Positions 16,856-27,286 of a stretch of 64,000 nucleotides of DNA are shown here, one piece after another; position 1 is the first letter of the stretch, and every line of letters begins with the position of its first letter. The DNA lies in contig CAWKOG010000014.1 of assembly GCA_963851215.1 (NCBI GenBank), positions 62,001 through 126,000 of the forward strand, given 5' to 3'. Source of the stretch: DATKFM01 sp963851215 (lineage in GTDB: Bacteria > Pseudomonadota > Alphaproteobacteria > Dongiales > Dongiaceae). Below the pieces are notes generated by a model. That model was not told the DNA's origin, did no database searches, and was given only the letters and a program-made list of their open reading frames with translations. Made by a program: the position numbers and the translations under genes.

Positions 16856-18932
16856 TTACCCCGCCGAGGCGCCGGTGACTGGGTCGGCAAGCGTTGCGAT
16901 CAGCGGCTCCAGCGCCGGCGCATAGTTCCGCCACTTGCCGACCGACCTCTTATATACCGGCTCGCGCACTTGCCGGTAGCTGGCGGTGCGCACGACCCGC
17001 CGGGTTTCATGGAAACTCAGGCAGTTCGGGTCCCAGGCCAACCCGCAGCGATCGATGAGCCGCCGCGCTTCGGTCTCCAGATTGTCGATCACGGTTTCAT
17101 AGACGAAATCATGAATCCGGCCGGGCATGACGCGGTACCAATGGGCCATCAGCCGCTCATATTCGCGATAGTAAAGACCCAGCGAGTTCCAGCCGGAGGG
17201 CCCAAAGGATCGGCGCGTCGAAATTCTGTGCATAGCAGGAAAAGCAGGTATCCCGGGGATCGCGCCGGCAATGCACGATCGCCGCTTCGGGGAACAAGCC
17301 GGCGATCAGGCCGAGATGACGGAAATTGATCGGGTGCTTGTCGACGACCCGGGACTTGTCCGCTGCGATATCCCGGAGCCGCTGGAGATAACGGTCGGCA
17401 AGCCGGCCCGCGGCCGGCCGGTCCAGATCCCGCAGGCAGGCCGGATAGCCTTCGCCGACAGACTTCCCGCCGGCGAGAAGCTTCGGCAATTCGCGGGCGA
17501 TCGCCTGGATTTCGTTCAGTTCGCCGGCGCCGGCAACCTCGGCATGGCTGGCAAGGATCTGCTCGCACAGCGAGGTGCCCGATCGCGGCATGCCCACGAC
17601 GAACAACGGCACCGGCGATCGTGAGCCGATATCCTCGAGCCGCCGCAGCATCTCATTGTCGAAGACGGCAATCTGCCGGTCAACGGAGGCTCGCAACGCC
17701 TCGATGTCGAAGGCCATCCCCTGCGCTGCCAATTCCGCCGCGCGAATGCCGTTTGCCGCGTCGTAGTGCGCCATGGCGCGGCCGTAATCGCGGTCCCGGT
17801 CTGCCTGATCCCCGAGCGCCTTATGCAGCACCCGCCGGTCCGCCGGCGAGCGGTCCGCGCTATCGGCGATTTGCCGGGCCCGCTCGAGAAGCTCCGGCGT
17901 CAGGTTCTGGCGTTCAAGGCCGATCAGGCCCGCCAGCGCGTCGGCATCGTTGGCGTCGAGGCGCAGGACCTCGTGCCAGGCCCGCGTGGCCTCATCGCTT
18001 TCGCCGGCATATTCAAGCTGCTGCGCCAGCTCGGCGGCGATATTGGCGTCGCCGGCGAAGTCGGCGGCCGCCTGGCGGATGATGGCCAGGGCCTCGTCGG
18101 GCCGCTGCAGCGCGCTGAGCGCCCGCGCCTTCTGGATTTGCAGCCGGGCATGGCGCGGCTCCGCTTGCAGGCCGCGCTGTACCGCCGCCAGCGATTCGCC
18201 CGGCCGGCCGGAGAGCCGCTGCGTCTCGGCCAACTGCACCAGGGTATCCGCGTGATTGGGCCGGGACTGCAGGCTGGCGCGCAAGGCGTCGACCGCCTCC
18301 TCCAGCCGGTCCAGCGTGGTCAAGGCGGCGCCAAGATTGGCCAGCGCCTCCGGATAGCCGGGGCGCAACTCGATCGCCTGGCGCCAGCTCTCGATCGCCT
18401 CGGGCAGAGCGCCGCGCGAGCGCAGGATGTTGCCCAGATTGTTGTGCGCCTCGGCATGGCGCGGATTGACCGCCAGCGCGCGGCGATAGGCGGCCGCGGC
18501 ATCCTCCAGCCGGTCAAGTCGATGCAGTGCGTTGCCCCGATTCGAATGGGCGTCGGCAAAGTCGGCGCGCAGCGCGATCGCCCGGTCGAAGCCGGTCAGC
18601 GCCTCCGCGGCCCGGTCGAGCCGCAGCAGCGCCAAGCCGCGATTGTTATGATAGTCGGCGACCGCGCCGTTCTTTGCGATGGCCCGGTCGATCAGCAGGA
18701 GCCCCTCTTCGGAATGCCCGGTCTGATGCGCGATGACGCCGAGCAGATGCAGCAGGTCGGCATGTTCCGCCGCCTTTTCCAGCAACAGGCGATAAATCGT
18801 CTCCGCCCGGTCGAGCGCGCCGCTGCGATGATACTTGAGCGCTTCGTTGAACAGCCGCGTGGCATTGGAGGACGTGCCGAGCAATGTCGCGGGATCAGGT
18901 TCCGGCGTAAAGCGCGGCGGCAGCGGCGTCAT
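16856..18932 (-). CDS. TPR-repeat sulfotransferase, frameshifted near the C-terminus
   Basis: A corrected protein of about 691 residues. Residues 25-330 are tetratricopeptide repeats (AEALTGFDRAIALRADFADAHSNRGNAL type). Residues from about 460 on are a sulfotransferase domain with the PAPS 5'-phosphosulfate loop VGMPRSGTSLCEQILASH and the 3'-phosphate site HCRRDPRDTCFS. The frame breaks at GAGTTC (17184-17189, + strand); dropping one T restores LRLDSLGLYYREYERLMAHW and the C-terminal part. The start at 18932 overlaps the upstream gene's stop (ATGA). The family sulfates proteins or glycans; the substrate is unknown. Confidence 0.85.
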
Positions 18933-19777
18933 CGGCCGGCATCCTCCGGCCAATATCCGAAGCGCCGCATCTGCGCTTCATGATTTCCGACCAGCGATTC
19001 AATCAGCGCCGGCGATAGACGCTCGCGGCCTTCGCCGCTGCGCCCGGCGCGGAAGAAGCGGTCGGATTTCAGGCTGCGTTCGCGGAATCCCGCGTTGCGT
19101 TCCTGGGTCTGCAGGACCTCGAAGGCGCTGTTGCGGATCGAACGCTGGAGGCGTTCGGCATTTGCCGGAAGTCCGAGAAAGCGGATGATGCCGCCGAACG
19201 CCGTTGTCGGATCCGCCTGCAGATCCTCATAGCGGACGACATGGATGGCCTTGGAATTCCGTCCTGTCCAACTCTCCACATTTTCCGACCAGGAACCATG
19301 AAACTCGTACACGAAGGCCGGCTGATTCGCTTTCGATTGGTTGTGCGGCCGATTCATCGCCGCCACCGCGTCGTCAAGCGACAAGCCAAAATGCACCCCA
19401 TAGGAGACGGCGACATCCAGCGGATTGCGCAAGACATAAATGGCGCCCGCCGTGTGTTCTTCGCTGATCATCGGCGTGCCACGGTCGGCGACAAGGGCAT
19501 TGTGGGTTTTCACCATGACCGTGTCGGCGCTGGTGCTGGCGATCATCTCCTGCACTTTCGGCCGCATCGCCGCGACCTCTTCCTTCGTCAGCGTGTCGCA
19601 GGGCCTGGGGTCGAGCATCTGATACCAGCGGGCGGCGCTCTCGATGACCGTATGTTCTTGCAGCCGATTGATGTCGTAGGGCTCGGCAGGATTGCGCAGA
19701 TAGTTATGCAGCAGCACCCGCAGCCAGGTATTGCCCGAGCGGGGATAGGAAGCGAGCCAGAGTATCTTTCCCATCAT
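18929..19777 (-). CDS. Sulfotransferase domain protein
   Basis: A 282-residue cytosolic-type sulfotransferase. The PAPS loop is SYPRSGNTWLR at residues 10-20; KTHNA and the RNPLDVAVSYGVHF 3'-phosphate site follow. It transfers sulfate from PAPS to an unknown acceptor. It is clearly paralogous to the next gene upstream (shared RRFGYWP/ARFGYWP endings and DINRL/DINKL segments) and is coupled by ATGA to the TPR-sulfotransferase downstream. Confidence 0.87.
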   Translation of the reverse strand: MMGKILWLASYPRSGNTWLRVLLHNYLRNPAEPYDINRLQEHTVIESAARWYQMLDPRPCDTLTKEEVAAMRPKVQEMIASTSADTVMVKTHNALVADRGTPMISEEHTAGAIYVLRNPLDVAVSYGVHFGLSLDDAVAAMNRPHNQSKANQPAFVYEFHGSWSENVESWTGRNSKAIHVVRYEDLQADPTTAFGGIIRFLGLPANAERLQRSIRNSAFEVLQTQERNAGFRERSLKSDRFFRAGRSGEGRERLSPALIESLVGNHEAQMRRFGYWPEDAGR

Positions 19778-19803
19778 CCGGCCCGATCATAACCCCGGCG
19801 CGG

Positions 19804-20640
19804 TCATTGCGGCAGCGGCCAATAGCCGAAGCGGGCCATCTGTTCCTGATGCGCGGCGACCACGGCGTCGACCTGCTTCTGGCTCATCTGGGACTTCCAT
19901 TGGCCGGCCTTGCCTTCGCGGAAGAACTTGTCGGCCACGGCCGTCTTCTCCGTGAAGCCCTGGCGCTTCTCCTGCTCCTGCAGCACGCGGAAGGAACTGA
20001 GTTCGACCGCCTTGTCGAGACGATCGCGGTTCACCTTGAGACCGAGGAAGCCGAGTACGGCGCCGAAGGCTTTTTGCGGCGAGGCCAGCATGTCCTCATA
20101 GCGCATGACGTGCAGGCCGCGATGGGCGTTGAGCGTCCAGCTCCGCACATGCTCGGACCAGCTGCCATAGATCTCGTAGCAGTTCTTGTCGGTGTTTTCC
20201 GTGTGCAGCCCCGGCGTCGCCATCGACGCGATGGCTTCATCCAGCGACAGGCCGTAGTGATGGGCGAAGGAGATCGTCACATCCAGCGGATTGCGGATCA
20301 CATAGATCGCGCCTGCCGTATGCGCCATCGTGTGCATGGCCGTGCCGCGGTCCTCGACCAGCTTGTTGTGGGTTTTGATAAACACGGAGTCGGGCCGGCT
20401 TTGGGTCATCAACCCGTGTACCTTCGGGCGCAAGGCGGCGACTTCTTCCTTGGTGATTTCCGAGCCCGGGCGCTTGTCGACCAGGTTATACCAAGCCATC
20501 TGGGCATCGCCCTTGGTGAAGTCGGCGAGCTTGTTGATGTCATAGGCCTCGTTGGGATTGCGCAGCAGATTGTGCAGAAACGCGCGCAACCAGGTATTTC
20601 CCGACTTCGGGAACGACGCCAGCCAGATGATCTTTCCCAT
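19804..20640 (-). CDS. Sulfotransferase domain protein
   Basis: A 278-residue paralogue of the neighbouring sulfotransferase, with SFPKSGNTWLR as PAPS loop and IRNPLDVTISFAHHYG as 3'-phosphate site. The start at 20640 (MGKIIWLAS) matches the start of the paralogue; an ATG 30 bases upstream would add unconserved residues. It is probably the first gene of a three-gene minus-strand operon. No PAPS synthesis genes are in the window. Confidence 0.87.
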   Translation of the reverse strand: MGKIIWLASFPKSGNTWLRAFLHNLLRNPNEAYDINKLADFTKGDAQMAWYNLVDKRPGSEITKEEVAALRPKVHGLMTQSRPDSVFIKTHNKLVEDRGTAMHTMAHTAGAIYVIRNPLDVTISFAHHYGLSLDEAIASMATPGLHTENTDKNCYEIYGSWSEHVRSWTLNAHRGLHVMRYEDMLASPQKAFGAVLGFLGLKVNRDRLDKAVELSSFRVLQEQEKRQGFTEKTAVADKFFREGKAGQWKSQMSQKQVDAVVAAHQEQMARFGYWPLPQ

Positions 20641-20815
20641 AACCTGCTGAATCCGTGGACGAGCGGCCATTTACATAGGCGATAGACGGCCGCAAAGGAA
20701 GCCCGCGGGCAGCCGCCGGCGCCTTGCGTCACCTTGACCCTGGCGTGGCGGTTTGCTTTAAGTCTCCGGTTCTTTTGGCAAAATGAGATTCTCCGGTACG
20801 GTGAGGCGAGCGTTC

Positions 20816-21367
20816 ATGCCGACAATCTTTCAGGGAATGCGATGGCAGATACAGGCGGTCGGCCTTTTGGTCGGCCTCGGTCTGCTCGCGGGATGCGGCA
20901 GTTCGACGGCGCGCTATCCGGTCGACCGGCCCAAAGGGGCCACCAGCCCAATCTATGAGGAGCCCGATACGATATTCGGCGACGAAGGCCTGTCGATCGG
21001 TGGCAGCAGCACCACCACAACCGAAGGCGGCGGATACGGCATTGGCGTCAATAGCTTCCTGTGGCGCGCCTCGCTGGATACGGTGTCCTTCATGCCGATC
21101 GTGACCGCCGATCCGTTCGGCGGCGTCATCCTGACCGACTGGTATTCCCCGTCCGAAACGCCGGGCGAGCGCTTCAAGGTCCAGGTCTTCATCCTCGGCC
21201 GTGGCTTGCGGGCCGATGGCGTACGGGCGCAGGTCTTCCGGGAGACCAACGACGAGGCCGGCTCGGGCTGGGTGACGGCGCAGGTGGCCTCGAATACGGC
21301 GACCGACCTGGAAAACACCATCCTTATGCGGGCGCGGCAGCTTCGCATCTCCCAGTTCGGAGAGTGA
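20816..21367 (+). CDS. DUF3576 lipoprotein
   Basis: About 183 residues. A hydrophobic signal ends in the lipobox LLAGCG, so the mature protein is a lipoprotein beginning at that Cys. The rest has the DUF3576 pattern: GVNSFLWRASLDTVSFMP, DPFGGVILTDWY and RFKVQVFILG. This family is regularly found just upstream of leuS in alphaproteobacteria, as here, which suggests a cell-envelope role linked to lptE. The start at 20816 follows a GAGGCG sequence; 20783 and 20837 are alternatives. Confidence 0.85.
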   Translation: MPTIFQGMRWQIQAVGLLVGLGLLAGCGSSTARYPVDRPKGATSPIYEEPDTIFGDEGLSIGGSSTTTTEGGGYGIGVNSFLWRASLDTVSFMPIVTADPFGGVILTDWYSPSETPGERFKVQVFILGRGLRADGVRAQVFRETNDEAGSGWVTAQVASNTATDLENTILMRARQLRISQFGE

Positions 21368-21455
21368 CGCTGGCCGCCTGATCTGGCGCCGCCGCGCGGC
21401 GGGCCCGTCGCGCCGGCGTCTCTCTGGCTGAATCCGGCCCACCGGGACGACGAAG

Positions 21456-24033
21456 ATGGCTTTGCCCGCAGCACGTTATAACTACAAGGACGCCGAGCCC
21501 AAATGGCAGCGCATCTGGGCGGACAAAGGCTGCTTTGCCGCCGGCGGCGACCTGACGCAGCCAAAATACTATGTCCTGGAGATGTTCCCCTATCCGTCGG
21601 GGCGCATCCATATGGGCCATGTGCGCAACTATGCCATGGGCGATGTGGTGGCCCGTTACCGGCGCGCCTGCGGTTTCAACGTGCTGCACCCCATGGGCTG
21701 GGATGCGTTCGGCCTGCCGGCGGAGAACGCCGCCCGCGACCAGAAGGTCCATCCCGCGAACTGGACCTACGACAACATCGCCACCATGCGCGCCGAACTG
21801 AAGCGCATGGGCCTGTCGCTGGATTGGGACCGCGAACTGGCCACCTGCCATCCCGGCTACTACGCCTATCAGCAGGCGCTGTTCCTGGATTTCCTGGAAG
21901 CGGGCCTGGCCTATCGCAAGGAAGCCTTCGTCAATTGGGATCCGGAGGATCACACCGTCCTGGCCAACGAACAGGTGATCGACGGCCGCGGCTGGCGCTC
22001 GGGCGCGCTGGTGGAGAAGCGCAAGCTGTCCCAGTGGTTCCTGAAGATCACCGCCTATGCCGACGAACTGCTGGAATCCCTGAAGACCCTGGATCGCTGG
22101 CCGGAGAAGGTCCGGCTGATGCAGGAGAACTGGATCGGCAAATCCACGGGGGCCGAAGTGAAGTTCCGGCTGGAGGGCCGCGGCGAGCCGCTGACCATCT
22201 TCACCACCCGGCCGGACACGCTGTATGGCGCGTCGTTCCTGGCGCTGTCGCCGGATCATCCCCTGGCCGAGGAGGTTTCACACAGCGACCCGGCATTGGC
22301 CGCTTTCATCGCCGAATGCCGCAGCGCCGGAACATCGGAAGCAGTGGTCGAGGCGCAGGAGAAGCGCGGCTACCGGACGCCGCTGCAGGCGATCCATCCG
22401 CTGCAGCCGGATCGGCGGCTGCCGGTCTATGTCGCCAATTTCGTGCTGATGGAGTATGGCGCGGGCGCCATTTTCGGCTGTCCGGCCCATGACCAGCGCG
22501 ACATGGATTTCGCCCGCAAATATTCGCTGCCGGTTATTCCTGTCGTTTGTCCGCCCGGCGAGGATCCGGAGACCTTTGCCGTCGGCGACACCGCCTTCAC
22601 CGATGACGGCTTGCTGATCAATTCCGATTTCATGAACGGCATGGATGTGGAATTCGGCGAAGAAGGCCGTCGGCCAACGGTTGTGTGAGCTGAAGGCCGG
22701 CGAGCCGACGGTGGTCTATCGCCTGCGGGATTGGCTGGTGTCGCGGCAACGCTATTGGGGCTGTCCAATTCCCGTGATCCATTGCGAGGGCTGCGGCATC
22801 CAGCCGGTGCCCCGCGGCGAATTGCCGGTGCTGCTGCCCGACGATGTGAGCTTCGACAAGCCCGGCAATCCGCTGGACCGCCATCCCACTTGGAAACATG
22901 CCGCCTGTCCGAAATGCGGCAAGCCGGCGCGGCGGGAGACCGACACCTTCGACACCTTCGTCGATTCCTCCTGGTACTTCGCGCGCTTCTGTTCGCCGCG
23001 CGCCGCGGTGCCGGTAGAGCCGTCGGCGGTGAATTACTGGCTGCCTGTGGATCAGTATATCGGCGGCGTCGAGCATGCGATCCTGCATCTGCTCTATTCC
23101 CGCTTCTTCACCCGCGCCATGAGCAAGAAGGGCCATCTGAATCTGAGCGAACCCTTCGCCGGACTGTTCACCCAGGGCATGGTGACCCACGAGTCATACA
23201 AGGACGATGAGGGCAAGTGGCTGTATCCCGAAGAGGTGCGGCGGCTGGAAGGCGGCGCTTCGGTCCATCATGAGACCGGCCGGCCGGTGACCGTCGGCCG
23301 CATCGAGGTGATGAGCAAATCCAAGAAGAACGTGGTGGCGCCCAGCGCCATCATCGACAGCTATGGCGCCGATACGGCGCGGCTGTTCATTCTCTCGGAC
23401 TCGCCGCCGGAGCGCGACCTGCAATGGACCGAAGCCGGCGTCGAAGGCGCCTGGGCCTATCTGAACCGTGTCTACCGGCTGATCGCCGAGGCGCCGGTGG
23501 AGTTGCCGCCGGCGCGCACGCCAATGCCCAACAGGTTTGCGCCGGAGGCGGATAAGATCCGGCGCGCCAGCCATAAGGCGATCGCGGCGGTGACCGAAAA
23601 TCTGGAAGGCCTGCGCTTCAATGTGGCGGTGGCGCTCATCCGCACCTTCTCGAACATCCTGAAGGAAGCCGACGGAAAATCCGAGGGCGAAGCCTGGGCG
23701 CTGCGCGAAGCCTTTGAGGCGCTGGCTCTGCTGATCGCGCCGATGACGCCTCATCTGGCGGAAGAGCTCTGGCAATTGCTGGGCCATGCCGATCTGATCT
23801 GCCAGCGGCCCTGGCCGAAGGCGGATCTGGCGCTGGTGGCGGACGAGACGGTGACGATGGCGGTGCAGGTCAACGGCAAGCTGCGGGCGACGATGTCATT
23901 GCCACGGGATTCTGCCCAGGCGGAGGCCGAAGCGAAGGCGCTGGGTCATCCGGATGTGCAGAAAGCGATGGCGGGCAAGCCGGCCAAGAAGGTCGTGGTC
24001 GTGCCCAACAGGATTGTCAATGTGGTTGTCTAA
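21456..24033 (+). CDS. leuS: Leucyl-tRNA synthetase, interrupted by a one-base frameshift
   Basis: An essential class I aminoacyl-tRNA synthetase of about 858 residues after correction. The HIGH motif is present as YPSGRIHMGHVRNYAMGD, the editing domain has TTRPDTLYGASFLALS, the zinc-site region WKHAACPKCGKPARR is seen, and the KMSKS motif reads VMSKSKKNVV. The frame shifts inside GAATTC at 22650-22655: reading GAA TCG instead gives DVESAKKAV, which fits the family. A premature TGA follows otherwise. The gene ends overlapping lptE. Loss of function is implausible, so a sequence error is likely. Confidence 0.95.
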
Positions 24034-24526
24034 ATCCGCCCTGCTCTTCATCTGCCTCGCGCTCGGCGCCTGCGGCTTCGAGCCGCTTTATGGCGAGCAT
24101 CGCGGCGACGATACGACGGTCACCGCAAGCATGGCGGCGATCCGCATCGAGGCGATCCCCGATCGCATCGGACAGAAGATGTACAACATGCTGCATGAGC
24201 GGCTGACCCCCGATGGCCGCATCGAGGAGCCGAAATACTCGCTGCGGGTCCGGCTGCGGGAGAGCAATGATAAACTACTCTATGAACGGGACGAGACGGC
24301 GACTCGCGCCAATCTGACAATCCGCGCGGACTATGTGCTGCGGCGCCTCGAGGATGACGAAGTGATCGCCAGAGGTACCAGCCGCGCCACCAGCAGCTAC
24401 GACATCCTGAGCTCGCAATATGCCACCGTGGTGTCCGAGGATGACGCGCGGGAACGCACCGCGCGAGTGGTGAGCGACGACATTCGCACCCGCGTCGCCG
24501 TCGCTTTGTCCGGGGAAGCGAACTGA
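24020..24526 (+). CDS. lptE: LPS-assembly lipoprotein LptE
   Basis: A 168-residue protein. The signal peptide ends in the lipobox ALGACGFEPLYG, with the GFxPLY sequence typical of LptE directly after the Cys. LptE plugs the LptD barrel and assists lipopolysaccharide delivery to the outer leaflet. The start at 24020 overlaps the end of leuS by 14 bases, and the order leuS-lptE-holA is a standard alphaproteobacterial arrangement. Confidence 0.93.
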   Translation: MWLSKSALLFICLALGACGFEPLYGEHRGDDTTVTASMAAIRIEAIPDRIGQKMYNMLHERLTPDGRIEEPKYSLRVRLRESNDKLLYERDETATRANLTIRADYVLRRLEDDEVIARGTSRATSSYDILSSQYATVVSEDDARERTARVVSDDIRTRVAVALSGEAN

Positions 24527-24535
24527 GGCGCCGCC

Positions 24536-25555
24536 GTGAAGGTGGTGCCGCGCAACATCGAGACATTCCTGCGCAAGCCGGGACTGGAGATCATCGCCGT
24601 GCTGATCTACGGACCCGATGCCGGATTGGTGCGGGAGCGCGGCGACCGGATGGTGGAGACCATCGCCGGCGGCCCGGATGATCCATTCCGCGTCAGCAAT
24701 CTGACCCTGGCCGCGCTGCGCGACGAGCCATCGCGCTTGCGCGATGAGGCGGAAGCGCTTTCCTTCAGCGGCGGCCGCCGCGCCGTGCGGCTACGCGATG
24801 CGGCGGATTCGGCCGCCGGCGCCGTCGAGCTCCTGCTGTCATCCACCACCAGCGCCGGCGTTGCCGTTCTCGAGGCCGGCGATCTTCCAGCACGGTCCTC
24901 GCTGCGGAAGCTCTTCGATGGCGCGGCGAACGCTGCTTCGGTGCCCTGCTATCGCGACGACAGCGAGGAGCTGGGCAAGCTTATCCTGCAAACTCTACGC
25001 GCCGCGGGCTTGCAGCCCGAGCGCGATGCCCTCTCCTATCTGTCGGCCAGTCTCGGCGGCGATCGCGGCCTGACGCGGCGCGAACTGGAGAAGCTTGTCA
25101 CCTATATGGGGCCGGCCGCCGGAGCGGAGGTGCGGCCGGTGACGCTGGCCGATGCCGAAGCCTGTATCGGCGACTCCTCCGACACGACCCTGGACGATCT
25201 GGTTTTCACCGCGGGCATTGCCAAGCTGTCCGACTTGGAGAGTGTCATCGATCGCGTCCTGGCGGAAGGCGTGAATCCGATTCAGTTGCTGCGGGCGCTC
25301 AGCCGGCATTTTCTCCGGCTGCAGCTGGTGACCGGCGGCGGCGATGTTGAAGGCGCGATAACGCGCCTGCGGCCGCCGGTGTTCTTTCAGCGGGTGCCGC
25401 AGCTCAAGGCCCAGGCCAAACGCTGGCGGCCGCCAACGATCGCCGCCGCCCTCGAGCGGCTGCTGCAGGCGGAAATGCAATGCAAGCGCGCCGGCTGGCC
25501 GGTTGAGACCATTATCAGGCGCACGGTCCTGGATATCGCGCAGATGCCCGGATGA
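24536..25555 (+). CDS. holA: DNA polymerase III delta subunit
   Basis: A 339-residue clamp-loader subunit with a GTG start 9 bases after lptE. It has the HolA opening (FLRKPGLEIIAVLIYGPDAGLVRER), the AEALSFSGGRRAVRLRDA strand region and the C-terminal collar (VNPIQLLRALSRHFLRL, KRAGWPVETIIRRTVLDIAQ). It opens the beta clamp during replication. It is convergent with parB, with 16 bases between the stops. Confidence 0.95.
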   Translation: MKVVPRNIETFLRKPGLEIIAVLIYGPDAGLVRERGDRMVETIAGGPDDPFRVSNLTLAALRDEPSRLRDEAEALSFSGGRRAVRLRDAADSAAGAVELLLSSTTSAGVAVLEAGDLPARSSLRKLFDGAANAASVPCYRDDSEELGKLILQTLRAAGLQPERDALSYLSASLGGDRGLTRRELEKLVTYMGPAAGAEVRPVTLADAEACIGDSSDTTLDDLVFTAGIAKLSDLESVIDRVLAEGVNPIQLLRALSRHFLRLQLVTGGGDVEGAITRLRPPVFFQRVPQLKAQAKRWRPPTIAAALERLLQAEMQCKRAGWPVETIIRRTVLDIAQMPG

Positions 25556-25571
25556 GCTTCGTTGGGCGGAC

Positions 25572-26444
25572 TTAGTTGACGGTCTCGCCCCGCAAGCGGG
25601 CAATGACCAGGTCGAGCTGCTCCAGCGTCTTGTACTGGATCGTCACATGGCCGGATTCGCCCTGGCCGGAGACCGCGACATGCAATCCGAGCCGCGCGGT
25701 GAGGTCGCGCTCGAGTGCGCGAGTATCTGCGTCCTTCTCGACGCGAGGCCGCGGAGTCAGTTTGCTCCGGCCGAACTTGGCGAGCTTTTCGGTCTGCCGC
25801 ACATTCAGCCCGCGATTGACCACCAGCGCCGCCAATGCCGAAGGATCCGCGGTGCCGATCAGCGCCCGGGCATGGCCGGCGCTGACCTTGCCTTCGTCCA
25901 GCAGGATCAGCACCGCATCCGGCAGGTCCAGCAGGCGCAGCGTGTTGGCGATGTGGCTGCGGCTCTTGCCCACATGCTGGGAGAGATCTTCCTGGGTGTT
26001 GCCGAATTCGTCGATCAGCCGGCGATAGCCGCGGGCCTCTTCCAGCGGCGACAGATTCTCGCGCTGGATATTTTCGACGATGGCCAGCTCCAGCGCCTCG
26101 CGGTCGCTGAGTTCCTTGAGGATGATCGGCACTTCATGCAGCTTGGCCAGCTGCGCCGCGCGCCAGCGCCGTTCGCCGGCGACGATCTCGAAGCTGCCGG
26201 GATGGCCCGCGCGCGGCCGCACCAGGATCGGCTGCAGGATGCCGTTCTGCCGCACCGACTCTGCCAGCGCTTCCAGCTCCTCTTGCACGAAACGTTGCCG
26301 CGGCTGGAAAGCGCCGGGATAGATCTGCTCCACCGGCATGGTGCGCAGCGAGCGCGGCGGCGTTACCGGTTCCGCGGGATTTTGCGAACCGAGCAGCGCC
26401 GAGAGACCGCGACCGAGATTGCGCTTCTGTCCGTCGCTGTTCAT
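25572..26444 (-). CDS. parB: Chromosome partitioning protein ParB
   Basis: A 290-residue CTPase/DNA-binding protein. It starts with the ParA-stimulating region (RNLGRGLSALLG), then the ParB/Srx domain with GERRWRAA, then the helix-turn-helix (NTQEDLSQHVGKSRSHIANTLRLL) that reads parS, and a C-terminal dimerisation segment. It loads onto parS sites, two of which lie 1.4-3.4 kb upstream around mnmG. Its ATG overlaps the parA stop. Confidence 0.97.
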   Translation of the reverse strand: MNSDGQKRNLGRGLSALLGSQNPAEPVTPPRSLRTMPVEQIYPGAFQPRQRFVQEELEALAESVRQNGILQPILVRPRAGHPGSFEIVAGERRWRAAQLAKLHEVPIILKELSDREALELAIVENIQRENLSPLEEARGYRRLIDEFGNTQEDLSQHVGKSRSHIANTLRLLDLPDAVLILLDEGKVSAGHARALIGTADPSALAALVVNRGLNVRQTEKLAKFGRSKLTPRPRVEKDADTRALERDLTARLGLHVAVSGQGESGHVTIQYKTLEQLDLVIARLRGETVN

Positions 26445-27286
26445 GCCGTTCTCTCCTGGGTCATGGTCGCCGGAGTCAGCGGCTGGCCCTCGCGCGTCAG
26501 CACTTCGCGCGCCAGCCGGATATAGGCCTGCGCGCCGCTGCTGCGCATGTCGTAGATCAGCACTGGTTTGCCGTGGGACGGCGCTTCGGAAATCTTCACG
26601 TTGCGCGGAATGATGGTGTCATAGACCGTGGCGCCCAGATGCTGGCGCACATCGGCGGCGACCAGTTCGCAGAGATTGTTCCGCTTGTCGAACATGGTGA
26701 GCACGATGCCCTGGATGGACAACTCAGGGTTGAAGGCGCGTTTCACCTGTTCGATCGTGCGCATCAGGTGGGTGAGTCCCTCCAGCGCATAGAACTCGCA
26801 TTGCAGCGGCACCAGCACCGCATCGGCGGCGACCAGCGCGTTCAGCGTCAGCAGGTTCAAGGAGGGCGGGCAATCTATAAGAATATAATCATACATCAGC
26901 CGCGCCAGGTCGATCGCGCCGCGCAGGCGGAATTCGCGCCGCTCCTGATCCGCCAGTTCCAGATCGGCGCCGGAGAGATCCAGCGAAGCCGGCACTAGCG
27001 ACATGCGGGGGATCGGCGTCGGCATGGTGGCCGCGGCAATGGTCACGCCGTCGATCAGCACGTCATAGGTCGAGAGCTGCCGCGCCTCCGGCCCGATGCC
27101 GAGGCCAGTGCTGGCATTGCCCTGGGGATCGAGATCGATGATCAGCACACGCTTTTCGCAGGCAGCCAGCGCCGTGGCGAGATTTACCGCCGTCGTCGTT
27201 TTGCCGACGCCGCCCTTCTGATTGGCCAACGCGAGCACGCGGCAATTGCCTGATGCCGTACCGATGTCGCTGTTACTGCTCTGCAC
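26441..27286 (-). CDS. parA: Chromosome partitioning ATPase ParA
   Basis: A 281-residue Walker ATPase with a GTG start. The deviant Walker A box is NQKGGVGKTTTAVNLA near residues 22-36, with Walker A' LIIDLDPQGNASTG and Walker B DYILIDCPPSLNLLT. It drives segregation of the ParB-parS complex. Its start overlaps the end of rsmG by 14 bases, as in the conserved rsmG-parA-parB order. Confidence 0.97.
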   Translation of the reverse strand: MQSSNSDIGTASGNCRVLALANQKGGVGKTTTAVNLATALAACEKRVLIIDLDPQGNASTGLGIGPEARQLSTYDVLIDGVTIAAATMPTPIPRMSLVPASLDLSGADLELADQERREFRLRGAIDLARLMYDYILIDCPPSLNLLTLNALVAADAVLVPLQCEFYALEGLTHLMRTIEQVKRAFNPELSIQGIVLTMFDKRNNLCELVAADVRQHLGATVYDTIIPRNVKISEAPSHGKPVLIYDMRSSGAQAYIRLAREVLTREGQPLTPATMTQERTA

